Shown: piece by piece, positions 19,251 through 30,059 of the stretch
Layout of the letters: every line of letters begins with the position of its first letter
How positions within the stretch are numbered: position 1 is the stretch's first letter
From: Cupriavidus basilensis
GTDB taxonomy: Bacteria > Pseudomonadota > Gammaproteobacteria > Burkholderiales > Burkholderiaceae
NCBI RefSeq assembly: GCF_029335485.1
Contig: NZ_JARJLM010000349.1
Coordinates: forward strand, 1 to 47,220
DNA: 47,220 nucleotides
Reading direction: 5' to 3'
Notes under the pieces: model-generated
Database searches by the model: none
What the model was told of the DNA's origin: nothing
Seen by the model: the letters and a program-made list of their open reading frames with translations, nothing else
Program-made: the position numbers and the translations under genes

Positions 19251-20738
19251 ATGTCACCAAGATCTCCAGCCTTGGCTCGGACCGTGCTCATGGCTGCCAT
19301 TCTCGCTTTTGCGCCGTTTGTCGCCGAGCTGAGCCATGCACAGGCGGCTGCGCCGTCCTACAACCTGCCCGATTTCGCCGATCTGGTCGAAAAGACCGGG
19401 CCGGCGGTCGTGAATATCCGCACCACCGAGCGCGTGCGCTCGCGCGGCGCTCCTGGCGCGGACGACGACGAAATGGCGGAATTCTTCCGCCGCTTCTTCG
19501 GTGTGCCCATGCCCGGCGCACCCACGCCCCCGGGCGGCCAGCGCCGCGGCCAGCCACAAGGCGAAGAACAGAGCCGTGGGGTGGGATCGGGTTTTGTCAT
19601 CAGCCAGGATGGCTATGTGATGACCAATGCCCATGTGGTGGCCGATGCGGACACCATCTACGTGACGCTGCTCGACAAGCGCGAATTCAAGGCCAAGCTG
19701 ATCGGTTCGGACAAGCGCACCGATGTGGCCCTGCTCAAGATCGATGCAACCGGCCTGCCCAAGCTGGCTATGGGCGATTCCGACAAGGTCCGCGCGGGCG
19801 AATGGGTGCTGGCCATCGGTTCGCCGTTCGGGCTGGACAACAGCGTGACCGCCGGCATCGTCTCGGCCAAGGGGCGCGATACGGGCGACTACCTGCCGTT
19901 CATCCAGACCGATGTGGCGGTGAATCCGGGCAATTCGGGCGGTCCGCTGATCAATCTGCGCGGCGAGGTGATCGGCATCAATTCGCAGATCTACAGCCGC
20001 AGCGGCGGCTATATGGGGATTTCCTTTGCCATTCCGATCGACGAAGCCATGCGGGTCACCGAGCAGCTCAAGGCGAACGGCAAGGTCACGCGCGGGCGTA
20101 TCGCGGTGGCGATCGGCGATGTCACCAAGGAGGTCGCCGACTCGCTGGGCCTGGGCCGTGCCCGCGGCGCGCTGGTGGGCAGCGTCGAGCCCGGCGGCCC
20201 GGCCGAAAAGGCAGGGATCGAGGCTGGCGACATCATCCTCAAGTTCAACGGCCGCGACATCGAGAAGGCGTCCGACCTGCCGCGCATGGTGGGCGACATC
20301 AAGCCGGGTACGCGCGTGCCGCTACAGCTCTGGCGCAAAGGCGCGACGCGCGAGGTTTCCATCACGGTGGCCGAGCTCGATGCGGATGCCAAGATCAAGA
20401 CGCGCGGAGGCAATTCGCCGCGCGACGACAGTAGCGCGCCCACGGCCAAGCCCAACGCACTAGGCCTGATCGTCAACGAGATTCCCGACGCGAAACTGAA
20501 GGAGCTCAAGATCAAGTCGGGGGTTGAGGTGGACCAGGTCGATGGCCCGGCGCAGCGTGCCGGCATTCGTCCGGGCGACATCATCCTGCGCCTGGGCGAT
20601 AGCGACGTGACCAGTCCGCGCCAGTTCAACGAACTGGTCAAGGGGCTGGACAAGGGCCGGATCGCAGCCGTTTTTGTCCGGCGCGGCGATGCCACGCAGG
20701 TGCTGACCCTGAGGCCGGGCACGATGTCCTCCCGCTGA
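19251..20738 (+). CDS. degP: periplasmic serine protease DegP/MucD
   Basis: HtrA-family protease and chaperone acting on misfolded periplasmic proteins. The 495-residue product has a signal peptide (1 to about 33), a trypsin-like domain with His128 (TNAHVV), Asp158 (KRTDVALLK) and Ser229 (GNSGGPL), and two PDZ domains (about 290-370 and 400-490). An acidic/Pro-rich LA loop separates the first strands. ATG at 19251 is chosen because it has a GGGAG site and begins the signal peptide. It is the terminal member of the sigma-E operon, as mucD is in Pseudomonas. Confidence 0.94.
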   Translation: MSPRSPALARTVLMAAILAFAPFVAELSHAQAAAPSYNLPDFADLVEKTGPAVVNIRTTERVRSRGAPGADDDEMAEFFRRFFGVPMPGAPTPPGGQRRGQPQGEEQSRGVGSGFVISQDGYVMTNAHVVADADTIYVTLLDKREFKAKLIGSDKRTDVALLKIDATGLPKLAMGDSDKVRAGEWVLAIGSPFGLDNSVTAGIVSAKGRDTGDYLPFIQTDVAVNPGNSGGPLINLRGEVIGINSQIYSRSGGYMGISFAIPIDEAMRVTEQLKANGKVTRGRIAVAIGDVTKEVADSLGLGRARGALVGSVEPGGPAEKAGIEAGDIILKFNGRDIEKASDLPRMVGDIKPGTRVPLQLWRKGATREVSITVAELDADAKIKTRGGNSPRDDSSAPTAKPNALGLIVNEIPDAKLKELKIKSGVEVDQVDGPAQRAGIRPGDIILRLGDSDVTSPRQFNELVKGLDKGRIAAVFVRRGDATQVLTLRPGTMSSR

Positions 20739-20752
20739 GCCGCGGCATCGCC

Positions 20753-21028
20753 ATGAGCGAGCTCACACTGTATGGCAGGGCCTACTGCCATCTGTGCGAG
20801 GACATGAAAATCGCGCTGGAGCCGCTCCGGCGCGATTTTTCCTTTGTCCTGCATGAGGTGGACGTGGATGCCGACCCTGCGGCGGAAACCCGGTTCGGCG
20901 AACTGGTGCCCGTGCTGGCGGCGGGCGGCCCGGGTGGCTGCGGCGAGACGCTGTGCCACTACTTTCTCGACGAGAAGCGCGTGAGGGTGTGGTTGGGCGC
21001 ACATGCGGGCCAGCAAGGGACCGAATAG
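20753..21028 (+). CDS. glutaredoxin-like (DUF836) thiol protein
   Basis: A 91-residue protein with a thioredoxin-fold start, LTLYGRAYCHLCEDM, carrying the redox pair Cys12-x-x-Cys15. The second half includes VDVDADPAAETRFGELVPVL, the cis-proline region expected in glutaredoxin-like proteins. It lies 14 bases after degP and before lepA, a placement common in beta-proteobacteria. Its physiological target is unknown. Confidence 0.85.
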   Translation: MSELTLYGRAYCHLCEDMKIALEPLRRDFSFVLHEVDVDADPAAETRFGELVPVLAAGGPGGCGETLCHYFLDEKRVRVWLGAHAGQQGTE

Positions 21029-21285
21029 GCCGGCGGACTGGCGAAAGTGCGCCCGATTGGGTGGCCGCAGCCCTGGCGCTTGATCCACGGCCTATTTCGC
21101 CATACGGAAGGCCTTGAAAATACGGTAAAATCGCGCTTTGGCGCAAAGTCTGCGCCACCAACCTGCGACCGGGAGCGGGGCGCGCCCGGCAGGGCGCCAG
21201 TTCCAGGTCGTTCATAATTGCTGCGCCGCCCGGCGTGCCCATGCGGGCACTTCGAGGCCCGAACTGGCGCACCCCTGAACATCAG

Positions 21286-23079
21286 ATGGACCATATCCGC
21301 AACTTCTCGATCATCGCCCACATCGACCACGGCAAATCGACCCTGGCCGACCGCATCATCCAACTCTGCGGAGGCCTGTCCGATCGCGAGATGGAGGCGC
21401 AGGTGCTCGACTCGATGGATATCGAGAAGGAGCGCGGCATCACCATCAAGGCGCAGACCGCGGCGCTGAGCTACAAGGCGCGCGACGGCAAGATCTATAA
21501 CCTCAATCTCATCGATACCCCGGGGCACGTCGACTTCAGCTATGAAGTAAGCCGCTCGCTGTCCGCCTGCGAAGGTGCGCTGCTGGTGGTCGACGCCTCG
21601 CAAGGCGTGGAAGCCCAGACCGTTGCCAACTGCTACACCGCGATCGAGCTCGGCGTGGAAGTGGTGCCGGTATTGAACAAGATCGATCTGCCGTCGGCCG
21701 ATCCGGACAACGCGATCCGCGAGATCGAGGAAGTGATCGGCATCGACGCGCACGACGCCACGCCTTGCTCGGCCAAGACAGGCCTGGGCGTGCAGGATGT
21801 CATCGAGGCGATGATTGCCCGCGTGCCGCCGCCCAAGGGCGACCCCGATGCGCCGCTGCAGGCCCTGATCATCGACTCGTGGTTCGACAACTACGTCGGC
21901 GTGGTGATGCTGGTGCGCGTGGTCAACGGCACGCTCAAGCCCAAGGACAAGGTCCTGCTGATGGCCACCGGCTCGCAGCACCTGGTCGAACAGGTCGGCG
22001 TGTTCTCGCCCAAGTCGCTGCCGCGCGAGTCGTTGCAGGCGGGGCAGGTGGGCTTCGTTATCGCCGGCATCAAGGAATTGAAGGCCGCCAAGGTGGGCGA
22101 CACCATCACCGTCATGGCGCGCAAGGCGGCCGAGCCGCTGCCGGGTTTCAAGGAAGTCAAGCCGCAGGTGTTCGCCGGCCTGTACCCGGTCGAAGCCAAC
22201 CAGTACGAGGCGCTGCGCGAATCCCTGGAGAAGCTCAAGCTCAACGACGCATCGCTGCAGTACGAGCCTGAAGTGTCGCAGGCGCTCGGTTTCGGTTTCC
22301 GCTGCGGCTTCCTTGGCCTGCTGCACATGGAGATCGTGCAGGAACGCCTGGAGCGCGAGTTCGACATGGATCTCATCACCACCGCGCCGACGGTGGTGTA
22401 CGAGGTCGATATGCGGGACAAGACCAAGCTGATCGTGGAAAACCCGGCCAAGATGCCGGACCCGAGCCGTATCGAGAACATCCTCGAGCCCATCGTCACC
22501 GTCAACCTGTACATGCCGCAGGACTACGTCGGCTCGGTGATGACGCTGTGCACGCAAAAGCGCGGCACGCAGATCAATATGAGCTATCACGGCAAGCAGG
22601 TGCAGCTCACGTACGAGATCCCCATGGCGGAAATCGTCATGGATTTCTTCGATCGCCTGAAGTCGGTTTCGCGCGGCTATGCCTCGATGGACTACGAGTT
22701 CAAGGAGTATCGTGCCGCCGACGTGGTCAAGGTGGACATCCTGATCAACGGCGACAAGGTCGATGCCCTGTCGGTGATCGTGCACCGCACCAACTCGCAG
22801 TACCGGGGCCGCGAAGTGGTATCCAAGATGCGCGAGATCATCCCGCGCCAGATGTACGACGTAGCCATCCAGGCTACGATCGGCGTCAATGTCATCGCCC
22901 GCGAGAACGTCAAGGCGCTGCGCAAGAACGTGCTGGCCAAGTGCTACGGCGGCGATATCTCGCGTAAGAAGAAGCTGCTCGAAAAGCAGAAGGCGGGCAA
23001 GAAACGCATGAAGCAGGTGGGTACGGTGGAAATTCCCCAGGAGGCGTTCCTGGCAATCCTGCAGGTAGGCGACAAGTAG
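21286..23079 (+). CDS. lepA: elongation factor 4 (LepA)
   Basis: Ribosome-dependent GTPase related to EF-G that acts in translation initiation or ribosome assembly and stress recovery. The 597-residue product has G1 [10 protein letters not shown]3 DTPGHVDF, G4 NKIDLP, and the LepA-specific C-terminal domain ending in [19 protein letters not shown]. The ATG at 21286 gives the usual [12 protein letters not shown] start. It directly precedes lepB, the association that gave the gene its name. Confidence 0.97.
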   Translation: MDHIRNFSIIAHIDHGKSTLADRIIQLCGGLSDREMEAQVLDSMDIEKERGITIKAQTAALSYKARDGKIYNLNLIDTPGHVDFSYEVSRSLSACEGALLVVDASQGVEAQTVANCYTAIELGVEVVPVLNKIDLPSADPDNAIREIEEVIGIDAHDATPCSAKTGLGVQDVIEAMIARVPPPKGDPDAPLQALIIDSWFDNYVGVVMLVRVVNGTLKPKDKVLLMATGSQHLVEQVGVFSPKSLPRESLQAGQVGFVIAGIKELKAAKVGDTITVMARKAAEPLPGFKEVKPQVFAGLYPVEANQYEALRESLEKLKLNDASLQYEPEVSQALGFGFRCGFLGLLHMEIVQERLEREFDMDLITTAPTVVYEVDMRDKTKLIVENPAKMPDPSRIENILEPIVTVNLYMPQDYVGSVMTLCTQKRGTQINMSYHGKQVQLTYEIPMAEIVMDFFDRLKSVSRGYASMDYEFKEYRAADVVKVDILINGDKVDALSVIVHRTNSQYRGREVVSKMREIIPRQMYDVAIQATIGVNVIARENVKALRKNVLAKCYGGDISRKKKLLEKQKAGKKRMKQVGTVEIPQEAFLAILQVGDK

Positions 23080-23166
23080 GCCGGGAGGACCGTGCCGGAT
23101 TGTCCGGCAGGCCCTTGCCGGTTGGCGCAGCGGACTCAAACAAAACATCACCAAAATCTAGCCGTC

Positions 23167-24066
23167 ATGAATTTTGCACTGATACTTTTTGTGCTGGTCG
23201 TTATCACGGGCATTGCCTGGGTGGCCGACAAACTGGTGTTCGAGAAGCAGCGGCGGCTTTCCGCCCAGGCCGCACTGGCGCAGTTCGATGCGCGGCAGGC
23301 CGATCTCCAGGGGCGCTACGGCGCCGGCGAGATCGACACCTCGCGTAGCCGCCTGGCCGAGGAAAAGCTGCGCCAGCCCTGGTGGCTGGAGTATTCGGCA
23401 AGCTTCTTCCCGGTCATCCTCGCGGTGTTCGTCCTGCGTTCCTTCGTGGTCGAGCCGTTCAAGATTCCGTCCGGCTCGATGATCCCGACCTTGCTGATCG
23501 GCGACTTCATCCTGGTCAACAAGTACGACTATGGCATCAGGCTGCCGGTGCTGAACAAGAAGATCATCCCGGTGAGCGAACCGAAGCGTGGCGATGTGAT
23601 GGTGTTCCGCTACCCGAAGGACGAGTCTCTCGACTACATCAAGCGCGTGATCGGCGTGCCGGGCGATGTGGTGAGCTACCAGAACAAGCGCCTGACCATC
23701 AACGGCAAGCCCGCGGAATACAGCGAGCAACCGGACTACCTGGACGAGGAACGGCTTTCCTATTCGAAGCACTTCCGCGAGAAGCTGCCCGAGGGGCCGG
23801 AACACGGCATCCTCAACGATGCCGACCGGCCGCCCTATGTGGCAGGCGCGGATCCGGATTTCCCGTTCCACGAAAACTGCACTTACAATCAGCAGGGGCT
23901 GACCTGCAAGGTGCCGCAAGGTCACTATTTCGTGATGGGCGACAACCGCGACAATAGCCTGGATTCAAGGTATTGGGGCTTCGTGCCCGATCAGAATATT
24001 GTCGGCCGGGCATTCCTGATCTGGATGAACCTCGGCAATATCGGACGCGTGGGGTCGTTCAAATAG
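23167..24066 (+). CDS. lepB: signal peptidase I (LepB)
   Basis: Cleaves signal peptides of exported proteins on the periplasmic side of the inner membrane. The 299-residue product has two N-terminal membrane helices (about 2-20 and 80-98), catalytic Ser104 in IPSGSMIPTL, Lys159 in DYIKRVIGVPGD, and the late motif GDNRDNSLDSRYWG. Two membrane helices and the order lepA-lepB-rnc are as in other beta- and gamma-proteobacteria. Confidence 0.96.
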   Translation: MNFALILFVLVVITGIAWVADKLVFEKQRRLSAQAALAQFDARQADLQGRYGAGEIDTSRSRLAEEKLRQPWWLEYSASFFPVILAVFVLRSFVVEPFKIPSGSMIPTLLIGDFILVNKYDYGIRLPVLNKKIIPVSEPKRGDVMVFRYPKDESLDYIKRVIGVPGDVVSYQNKRLTINGKPAEYSEQPDYLDEERLSYSKHFREKLPEGPEHGILNDADRPPYVAGADPDFPFHENCTYNQQGLTCKVPQGHYFVMGDNRDNSLDSRYWGFVPDQNIVGRAFLIWMNLGNIGRVGSFK

Positions 24067-24116
24067 AACTCCCGCGGCGCGAATAACCACTCCAGTCAAG
24101 CGAGGGAAAGCGCAAT

Positions 24117-24521
24117 ATGGGTCAATCGGGTCAAAAGGTTAGGGTAGTCAGGGCACAGGCACGGCTGGCGGGACGGAACAGGCCGCGTGGTTTTTCCCTG
24201 GGCAGCCTGCTTGTCGTCATTCTGGTCGTCGGAGGCGTTGTGATCCCGGCGGTCAGGGCGATTCCAAGCCTGGTGGAGTATTTTTCGATCAAGCGCGCCG
24301 TCGGCTATGCGAAGCAGCAGGCATCCAACAAGCGCGAAGTGGCCGATTATTTCAACAAGCAGGCGCAGATTGACCGTATTACCGCCGTGCGCAGTGACGA
24401 CCTGGATATCCAGGAGGATGACAATGGCACGATTCGCTCGGTGGGCTTTTCCTACCGCAACGAGGTGCCGCTATACGGCCCTCTGAGCCTTTTGATTACC
24501 TACTCGGGAACGCAGTACTGA
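24117..24521 (+). CDS. DUF4845-like membrane protein
   Basis: A 134-residue protein with a basic N-terminus, the segment [17 protein letters not shown] (about 24-40) forming one membrane helix, and a small periplasmic domain with [13 protein letters not shown]. The RGFSLGS stretch before the helix looks like a type IV pilin leader without its usual glutamate. It sits between lepB and rnc, ending one base before rnc; this position is typical of the family, whose function is unknown. Confidence 0.75.
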   Translation: MGQSGQKVRVVRAQARLAGRNRPRGFSLGSLLVVILVVGGVVIPAVRAIPSLVEYFSIKRAVGYAKQQASNKREVADYFNKQAQIDRITAVRSDDLDIQEDDNGTIRSVGFSYRNEVPLYGPLSLLITYSGTQY

Positions 24522-24522
24522 C

Positions 24523-25293
24523 ATGAACCTCGACGCCTTGCAGCAACGCCTCGGCTACCGCTTCAGCAAGCCAGAATTGCTGCAGCAGGCGCTGACGCAC
24601 CGCAGCCATAGTGCCATGCACAACGAACGCCTGGAGTTCCTGGGCGATTCGGTGCTGAACTGCGCCGTGGCCGATATGCTGTATGGCATGTTCAGCAAGC
24701 TCGACGAAGGCGATCTGTCCCGCGTGCGCGCGAACCTGGTCAAGCAGCAGGCGCTGTATGAGATCGCACAGATGCTGCAGCTGTCCGAGTCGCTGCGCCT
24801 GGGCGAGGGCGAACTGAAGAGCGGCGGTTTCCGCCGTCCTTCGATTCTCGCCGACGCGCTGGAAGCGATCGTCGGCGCCGTCTTCCTCGATGCCGGCTTC
24901 GAGGGTGCGCGCACCCTGATCCGCAAGCTCTACATCCCCATCCTGGAGCAGGTGGACCCGCGCACGCTTGGCAAGGATGCCAAGACGCTCCTGCAGGAGT
25001 ACCTGCAAGGCCACAAGATCGCCTTGCCGCAATATAACGTGATCGCCACACATGGCGCCGCGCATAACCAGCAGTTTGAAGTCGAGTGCACCGTGCCTAA
25101 ACTGGAAGTGCGGGTGTTCGGAACCGGCGCGTCGCGCCGTGCCGCCGAGCAGGCCGCCGCCAAGCTGGCACTCGACGAGGTGCAAAAGCTCGTGCCCCAG
25201 TTGCTCAAGCGCAGCCGGGCCGAGCGCACCGGCAAGACGCGCAAGCAACCGGTGCCGCCCGATCCCCAGTTGTCTCTCAGGTTGAAGGAATGA
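24523..25293 (+). CDS. rnc: ribonuclease III
   Basis: Double-strand-specific endoribonuclease for rRNA processing and mRNA control. The 256-residue product has the signature [13 protein letters not shown] with metal ligands Glu38 and Asp42, a second acidic cluster in [15 protein letters not shown], and a C-terminal dsRNA-binding domain (about 155-225). A basic tail ([13 protein letters not shown]) extends beyond that domain. It overlaps era by four bases. Confidence 0.96.
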   Translation: MNLDALQQRLGYRFSKPELLQQALTHRSHSAMHNERLEFLGDSVLNCAVADMLYGMFSKLDEGDLSRVRANLVKQQALYEIAQMLQLSESLRLGEGELKSGGFRRPSILADALEAIVGAVFLDAGFEGARTLIRKLYIPILEQVDPRTLGKDAKTLLQEYLQGHKIALPQYNVIATHGAAHNQQFEVECTVPKLEVRVFGTGASRRAAEQAAAKLALDEVQKLVPQLLKRSRAERTGKTRKQPVPPDPQLSLRLKE

Positions 25294-26225
25294 CCGAATC
25301 TAACGATCCGCGGCAAGAAGCCGCGGGTACCCCTTCTGCGGCATTCCGCTGCGGCACCGTGGCCATTGTCGGGCGTCCCAACGTCGGCAAGTCCACGCTG
25401 ATGAATGCGCTGGTTGGCCAGAAGATCAGCATCACCTCCCGCAAGGCGCAGACCACGCGCCATCGCATCGTCGGCATCCAGACCACCGATGACGCCCAGT
25501 ATGTGTTCGTCGATACGCCGGGATTCCAGACGCGCCATGCCAGCGCGCTGAACCGCTCGCTCAACCGTGCCGTCACCTCGACCCTGTCGAGCGTGGACCT
25601 GGTGCTGTTCGTGGTGGAGGCGGGCTACTATGGCGCCGACGACGAGAAGGTGCTGTCGCTGCTGCCGAAGAAGGTGCCGGTGCTGCTGGTCACCAACAAG
25701 CTCGATCGCCTTGGCGCGGACCGCGCCGAGGTGATGATGCCCTTCCTGGAAAAAATGGGGCACCAGTTCCAGTTCGCGGAAGTGGTGCCGATGTCGGCCA
25801 AGACCCACGACCACATCGACCGCCTGCTGGGCATCATCCGGCCTTATCTGCCGGAAGGCGAGCCGATGTACGATGCCGACTCCATGACCGATCGCAGCGA
25901 GCGCTTCCTGGCTTCCGAGATCATCCGCGAGAAGGTGTTCCGCTGGACCGGTGACGAGTTGCCGTACACCAGCACGGTCATCATCGACAAGTTCGAGACC
26001 GAAGGCCGGCTGCGCCGCGTGTTTGCCACCATCCTGGTCGAACGTGACGGGCACAAGGCCATGATCATCGGCCACAAGGGTGCCAAGCTCAAGACCATTT
26101 CCACCGAAGCCCGCATCGATATGGAGAAGCTGTTCGATGGCAAGGTCTACCTGGAGATGTTTATCAAGGTGAAGAGCGGCTGGGCCGACAACGAAGCTGG
26201 ATTGCGCGCCTACGGCTATGAATGA
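25290..26225 (+). CDS. era: GTPase Era
   Basis: Essential GTPase that binds 16S rRNA near its 3' end in 30S assembly. The 311-residue product has G1 GRPNVGKST (28-36), the Era-specific [11 protein letters not shown] effector region, G3 DTPGF, G4 NKLD, and a C-terminal KH domain with [11 protein letters not shown]. Its ATG overlaps the rnc stop (ATGA), and its end overlaps recO by 8 bases, implying coupled translation. Confidence 0.97.
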   Translation: MTESNDPRQEAAGTPSAAFRCGTVAIVGRPNVGKSTLMNALVGQKISITSRKAQTTRHRIVGIQTTDDAQYVFVDTPGFQTRHASALNRSLNRAVTSTLSSVDLVLFVVEAGYYGADDEKVLSLLPKKVPVLLVTNKLDRLGADRAEVMMPFLEKMGHQFQFAEVVPMSAKTHDHIDRLLGIIRPYLPEGEPMYDADSMTDRSERFLASEIIREKVFRWTGDELPYTSTVIIDKFETEGRLRRVFATILVERDGHKAMIIGHKGAKLKTISTEARIDMEKLFDGKVYLEMFIKVKSGWADNEAGLRAYGYE

Positions 26226-27096
26226 CAGAGCGGGCGGGCCTGCCCTGAAGGCCCGCCGCATTGATCCGGTAGTGGAAGAAGCAGCCGAACTGCTGGACAG
26301 CCGCGCCGTGCCCGGCATGGAGGTGGCCGAGCAGCGCGCGATGATGGATCGCGCGCTGCGCATCGTGCCGGCGCGCACCGAACTGCGTGTGGCCAACCAG
26401 CCCGGCTTCGTGCTGCATGCCTGGCCCTATCGCGAAACCAGCCTGATCCTCGACGTGTTCACGCGCGATCATGGCCGCGTGGCCATGGTGGCCAAGGGCG
26501 CCAAGCGCCCGCATTCGGCGCTGCGCCCGGTGCTGCAGCATTTCCAGCCGATCTCCCTGTCATGGAGCGGACGCGGCGAGGTCAAGACGCTGACGCGCGC
26601 GGAGTGGGTCGGCGGCCTGTTGCCGCTGGCGAGCGACGCCTTGCTCTCCGGTTTCTATCTCAACGAATTGCTGCTGCGTTTCTGCGCCCGCGAAGACGCC
26701 CACGTTGCCTTGTTCCGCCAGTACATGGCCACGCTGACGCGGCTCGCGCATGGCGAACAGGCCGGACTGGTGCTGCGTGGCTTCGAGCGCGTGCTGCTGC
26801 AGGAAACCGGCTTTGCGGTCGCTTTCGATCAATGCGCCAACTCCGGCGAGACGGTCGAGCCGGGGCTGGACTATGTCTACCAGCCCGAGCGCGGCGTGCG
26901 CCGCGCGCAGGCCAGCGATCCGTCGTCGTGGCCGGTGGTGTCCGGGCAGACGCTGCTCGACATGTCGCAGGACGACTATCGCCGGACACAAACTGTCACG
27001 CAAAGTCGTGCCCTGATGCGCTTCCTGCTGCATTATTATCTGCAAGGCGCGCCGCTGAAGACGCGCCAGATCCTGATCGACCTGCAATATCTCTGA
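26218..27096 (+). CDS. recO: DNA repair protein RecO
   Basis: Recombination mediator that works with RecR and RecF to load RecA on gapped DNA. The 292-residue product has the OB-fold start [14 protein letters not shown] (64-77) and [25 protein letters not shown] marks the helical domain. About 60 residues precede the OB fold, so the protein is longer than the about 240-residue E. coli RecO. ATGs at 26317 and 26341 could give shorter forms, but the first ATG overlaps era by 8 bases and fits the coupled operon. Confidence 0.9.
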   Translation: MNDRAGGPALKARRIDPVVEEAAELLDSRAVPGMEVAEQRAMMDRALRIVPARTELRVANQPGFVLHAWPYRETSLILDVFTRDHGRVAMVAKGAKRPHSALRPVLQHFQPISLSWSGRGEVKTLTRAEWVGGLLPLASDALLSGFYLNELLLRFCAREDAHVALFRQYMATLTRLAHGEQAGLVLRGFERVLLQETGFAVAFDQCANSGETVEPGLDYVYQPERGVRRAQASDPSSWPVVSGQTLLDMSQDDYRRTQTVTQSRALMRFLLHYYLQGAPLKTRQILIDLQYL

Positions 27097-27115
27097 GCTT
27101 TCGAGCCCCTTTCGC

Positions 27116-27898
27116 ATGATTTTCCACGCGCATCCCGGCGTCATCGACCTTGGCGTCAACATCGACCACGTGGCCACGCTGCGCAATGCGCGCGGCACGG
27201 TCTATCCCGATCCGATCCAGGCCGCGCTGCAGGCCGAGCAGGCCGGCGCCGACCTGATCACGCTGCATCTGCGCGAGGACCGCAGGCATATCCGCGACGC
27301 CGATGTGCGCGCCCTGCGCCCGCTGCTGGCCACGCGCATGAACCTGGAGTGCGCCATCACCCAGGAAATGCTCGACATCGCCTGCGAGATCCGCCCGCAG
27401 GATGTCTGCCTGGTGCCCGAGCGGCGCGAGGAAGTCACCACCGAAGGTGGCCTGGATGTGGCGGGGCGCTTCGAGCAGGTGAAGGCAGCCTGTGGCCAGC
27501 TTGCCGGCGCAGGCATCCGCGTTTCGCTGTTTATCGATGCGCAGGCCGAGCAGATCGAAGCCGCCGCCGCCTGCGGCGCGCCGGTGGTGGAACTGCACAC
27601 CGGGCGCTATGCCGACGCACATACCGAGGCCGGGCAGGCTACCGAGTTGCGCCGCGTGGCCGAAGGCGTCGACACCGGCGTGCGGCTCGGCCTGGTGGTC
27701 AATGCCGGCCATGGGCTGCACTACACGAATGTGCAGCCCGTCGCCGCGCTGCATGGCATCAAGGAACTGAATATCGGTCACGCCGTTGTTGCGCACGCGG
27801 TCTTTGTAGGCTGGCAGAACGCCGTGCGCGAGATGAAGGCCATCATGGTGGCGGCGCGGCTCGGCACCACCTATCCGCGTCCGGGCGCCGCAGCGTGA
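27116..27898 (+). CDS. pdxJ: pyridoxine 5'-phosphate synthase
   Basis: Joins 3-amino-2-oxopropyl phosphate and deoxyxylulose 5-phosphate to make pyridoxine 5'-phosphate. The 260-residue TIM-barrel enzyme shows [42 protein letters not shown] and [11 protein letters not shown], all hallmark segments. It is a little longer than the usual about 240 residues, partly at the C-terminus. Its stop TGA overlaps the acpS start GTG. Confidence 0.96.
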   Translation: MIFHAHPGVIDLGVNIDHVATLRNARGTVYPDPIQAALQAEQAGADLITLHLREDRRHIRDADVRALRPLLATRMNLECAITQEMLDIACEIRPQDVCLVPERREEVTTEGGLDVAGRFEQVKAACGQLAGAGIRVSLFIDAQAEQIEAAAACGAPVVELHTGRYADAHTEAGQATELRRVAEGVDTGVRLGLVVNAGHGLHYTNVQPVAALHGIKELNIGHAVVAHAVFVGWQNAVREMKAIMVAARLGTTYPRPGAAA

Positions 27899-28329
27899 TC
27901 TACGGCATCGGCACCGACATCATCCAGATCGACCGCGTGCAGGGCGTGATGGAACGCACGCAGGGCCGCTTTGCCGAGAAGGTGCTCGGTCCCCAGGAAC
28001 TCCAGAAATACCACGCGCGCAAGGCGCGCTCCGAGAAGCGCGGCCTCGCCTTCCTCGCCACGCGTTTTGCCGCCAAGGAGGCCTTCTCGAAGGCGGTCGG
28101 GCTGGGCATGCGCTGGCCGATGACATGGCGCGCGATGGAACTGCTGAATCTGCCCTCCGGCGAGCCGTATCCGCATTGCCATGGCGAACTGGACGCCTGG
28201 CTGCGGGAACGCGGTGTGACGGTGCGGGTCAGTGTCAGCGACGAACACGATTATGCGGTCGCCTTTGCGATCGCCGAGCTTGGCGGCGCCGATGTGCGCG
28301 CCGGCCTGCCGCTCCCCCCCCCAGCCTAG
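27895..28329 (+). CDS. acpS: holo-ACP synthase
   Basis: Transfers 4'-phosphopantetheine from CoA to Ser37 of acyl carrier protein. The 144-residue product starts [14 protein letters not shown] with metal-binding Asp8 and has [11 protein letters not shown] with the second acidic ligand; [11 protein letters not shown] is near the C-terminus. The start is a GTG in GTGA, overlapping pdxJ by four bases. A run of eight C near the end encodes the Pro-rich C-terminus, a place where length errors or slippage could occur. Confidence 0.94.
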   Translation: MIYGIGTDIIQIDRVQGVMERTQGRFAEKVLGPQELQKYHARKARSEKRGLAFLATRFAAKEAFSKAVGLGMRWPMTWRAMELLNLPSGEPYPHCHGELDAWLRERGVTVRVSVSDEHDYAVAFAIAELGGADVRAGLPLPPPA

Positions 28330-28341
28330 CGAAGATTTGAA

Positions 28342-29391
28342 ATGATCAAGAAGATTTCCGGCAAACGGCCGGGTCCGGTAGTACTCGACGTCAAAGGCAA
28401 GCACCTCGATGCGGACGATGTCCGCCGCATTTCCCATCCGCTCACCGGCGGCGTGATCCTGTTCGCGCGCAACTTCGAGTCGCGCGCGCAACTGCAGGCA
28501 CTCACCCATGAAATCCGCGCGGTGCGCGAGGACGTGCTGATCTGCATCGATCACGAGGGCGGCCGGGTGCAGCGCTGCAAGACCGATGGCTTCACGCATC
28601 TGCCGGCCATGGCGCGGCTGGGCGAGCTGTGGGAGCGCGATGTGCTGGCGGCGACCAAGGCCGCGGTGAGCTGCGGCTATGTCCTGGCGGCCGAACTGCG
28701 CGCTTGCGATATCGACCTGAGCTTCACCCCGGTGCTGGACCTGGACTACGGCCTCAGCGCCGTGATCGGCGATCGCGCCTTCCATGCCGATCCGCGCGTG
28801 GTGACGATGCTGGCCAATCACCTGACCCACGGCCTGCTGCTGGCCGGCATGGCGAACTGCGGCAAGCATTTCCCCGGGCATGGTTTCGTTGCCGCGGATT
28901 CACACGTGGCGGTGCCGGTCGACGAGCGCGGGCTGGACGAGATCCTGGCCCAGGACGCGCGGCCCTACGATTGGATGGGCATGGCACTGACGTCGGTGAT
29001 GCCGGCGCATGTGATCTACCCGAAGGTGGACCCGCACCCCGCCGGTTTCTCGCGCTTCTGGCTGCAGGACATCCTGCGCACCCAGCTCGGCTTCGAAGGC
29101 GTGATTTTCAGCGATGACCTGAGCATGGAGGGCGCGAGCGTGGCCGGCACCGTGACCGAGGCGGCGCGTGCCGCCCTGGGCGCAGGTTGCGACATGGTGC
29201 TGATCTGCAATCACCCGGAGCGCGCCGACCAGTTGCTGGGCGAACTGGACGTTGCCATCGGCAAGGCGTCGCAACGCCGCATCCGCCGCCTGTTCGGGCG
29301 CCGCAAGCCGCTGGAGTGGAACAAGCTGATGCAGGAGCCGGAGTACGCCGCGGCGCTGCGCGTGCTCAAGGCGCATGACCTGATAGCCTGA
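28342..29391 (+). CDS. nagZ: beta-N-acetylhexosaminidase NagZ
   Basis: Cytoplasmic glycoside hydrolase family 3 enzyme that removes GlcNAc from anhydro-muropeptides in cell-wall recycling; in other species its product signals AmpC beta-lactamase induction. The 349-residue product has DHEGGRVQR (70-78), KHFPGHG (175-181) with the Asp186-x-His188 catalytic pair, and the nucleophile aspartate in FSDDLSMEGA. It follows acpS closely and is the last gene before a convergent terminator. Confidence 0.95.
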   Translation: MIKKISGKRPGPVVLDVKGKHLDADDVRRISHPLTGGVILFARNFESRAQLQALTHEIRAVREDVLICIDHEGGRVQRCKTDGFTHLPAMARLGELWERDVLAATKAAVSCGYVLAAELRACDIDLSFTPVLDLDYGLSAVIGDRAFHADPRVVTMLANHLTHGLLLAGMANCGKHFPGHGFVAADSHVAVPVDERGLDEILAQDARPYDWMGMALTSVMPAHVIYPKVDPHPAGFSRFWLQDILRTQLGFEGVIFSDDLSMEGASVAGTVTEAARAALGAGCDMVLICNHPERADQLLGELDVAIGKASQRRIRRLFGRRKPLEWNKLMQEPEYAAALRVLKAHDLIA

Positions 29392-29429
29392 AGCCTGAAG
29401 GGCGGGGTGGTCCGGCATACGGGAAATAC

Positions 29430-29455
29430 AAAAGGGCAGCCGAAGCTGCCCTTTT
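29430..29455. terminator. bidirectional terminator between nagZ and efp
   Basis: An 11-bp stem (29430-29440 with 29445-29455, AAAAGGGCAGC) with loop CGAA has A and T tracts at both ends, so it can act on both strands. It lies between the convergent nagZ and efp genes. Confidence 0.88.
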
Positions 29456-29498
29456 CCCGCTGCGCCATCCGCTGGGGATGGCGGCGAACAAGCTGCGC

Positions 29499-30059
29499 TT
29501 AGTTGGCGCGGCTGCGGTATTCGCCGGTACGGGTGTCGATTTCGATCTTGTCGCCGATATTGCAGAACAGCGGCACTTGCAGTTCGAAGCCGGTGTTGAT
29601 CTTGGCGCCCTTGAGCACCTTGCCCGACGAGGTGTCGCCCTTGACGGCCGGTTCGGTGTAGATGATCTCGCGGACCAGGGTGGTCGGCATATCAACCGAG
29701 ATGGCCTTGTCGTTGTAGAACACCACTTCGACGTTCATGCCGTCTTCGAGGTAGTTCAGCGAGTCGCCCATGCTGTCCTGCTCGACTTCGTACTGGTTGA
29801 AGTCGGTGTCCATGAACACGTACATCGGGTCGGCGAAGTACGAGTAGGTGCATTCGCGGCGCTCCAGCATCACGACTTCGAACTTGTCGTCAGCCTTGAA
29901 GACGGATTCGCCCGGGGCTTCCGTCAGCAGGTTCTTGTACTTCATCTTGACCACGGCGGAGTTGCGGCCCGACTTGTTGTACTCAGCCTTCTGCACGACC
30001 ATCGGGTCGGTGCCGATCATGAACACGTTGCCGACGCGGAGTTCTTGTGCGGTTTTCAT
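29499..30059 (-). CDS. efp: elongation factor P (Arg32 type)
   Basis: Relieves ribosome stalling at polyproline stretches. The 186-residue protein begins [14 protein letters not shown]; its domain-I loop reads [13 protein letters not shown], placing Arg at position 32. Arg32 marks the EF-P class rhamnosylated by EarP, unlike the lysine class modified by EpmA/EpmB. The earP gene lies directly upstream on the same strand, agreeing with this. ATG at 30059 is chosen for the canonical N-terminus; the frame is open upstream without homology. Polyproline tracts occur in TonB and other products in this window. Confidence 0.97.
   Translation of the reverse strand: MKTAQELRVGNVFMIGTDPMVVQKAEYNKSGRNSAVVKMKYKNLLTEAPGESVFKADDKFEVVMLERRECTYSYFADPMYVFMDTDFNQYEVEQDSMGDSLNYLEDGMNVEVVFYNDKAISVDMPTTLVREIIYTEPAVKGDTSSGKVLKGAKINTGFELQVPLFCNIGDKIEIDTRTGEYRSRAN

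Noticed and set aside
20959-23154. 731-codon open frame on the minus strand opposite lepA
   Set aside because: It is the mirror of LepA codons: His/Asp/Leu-rich, no domain and no ribosome site. LepA on the other strand is certain.
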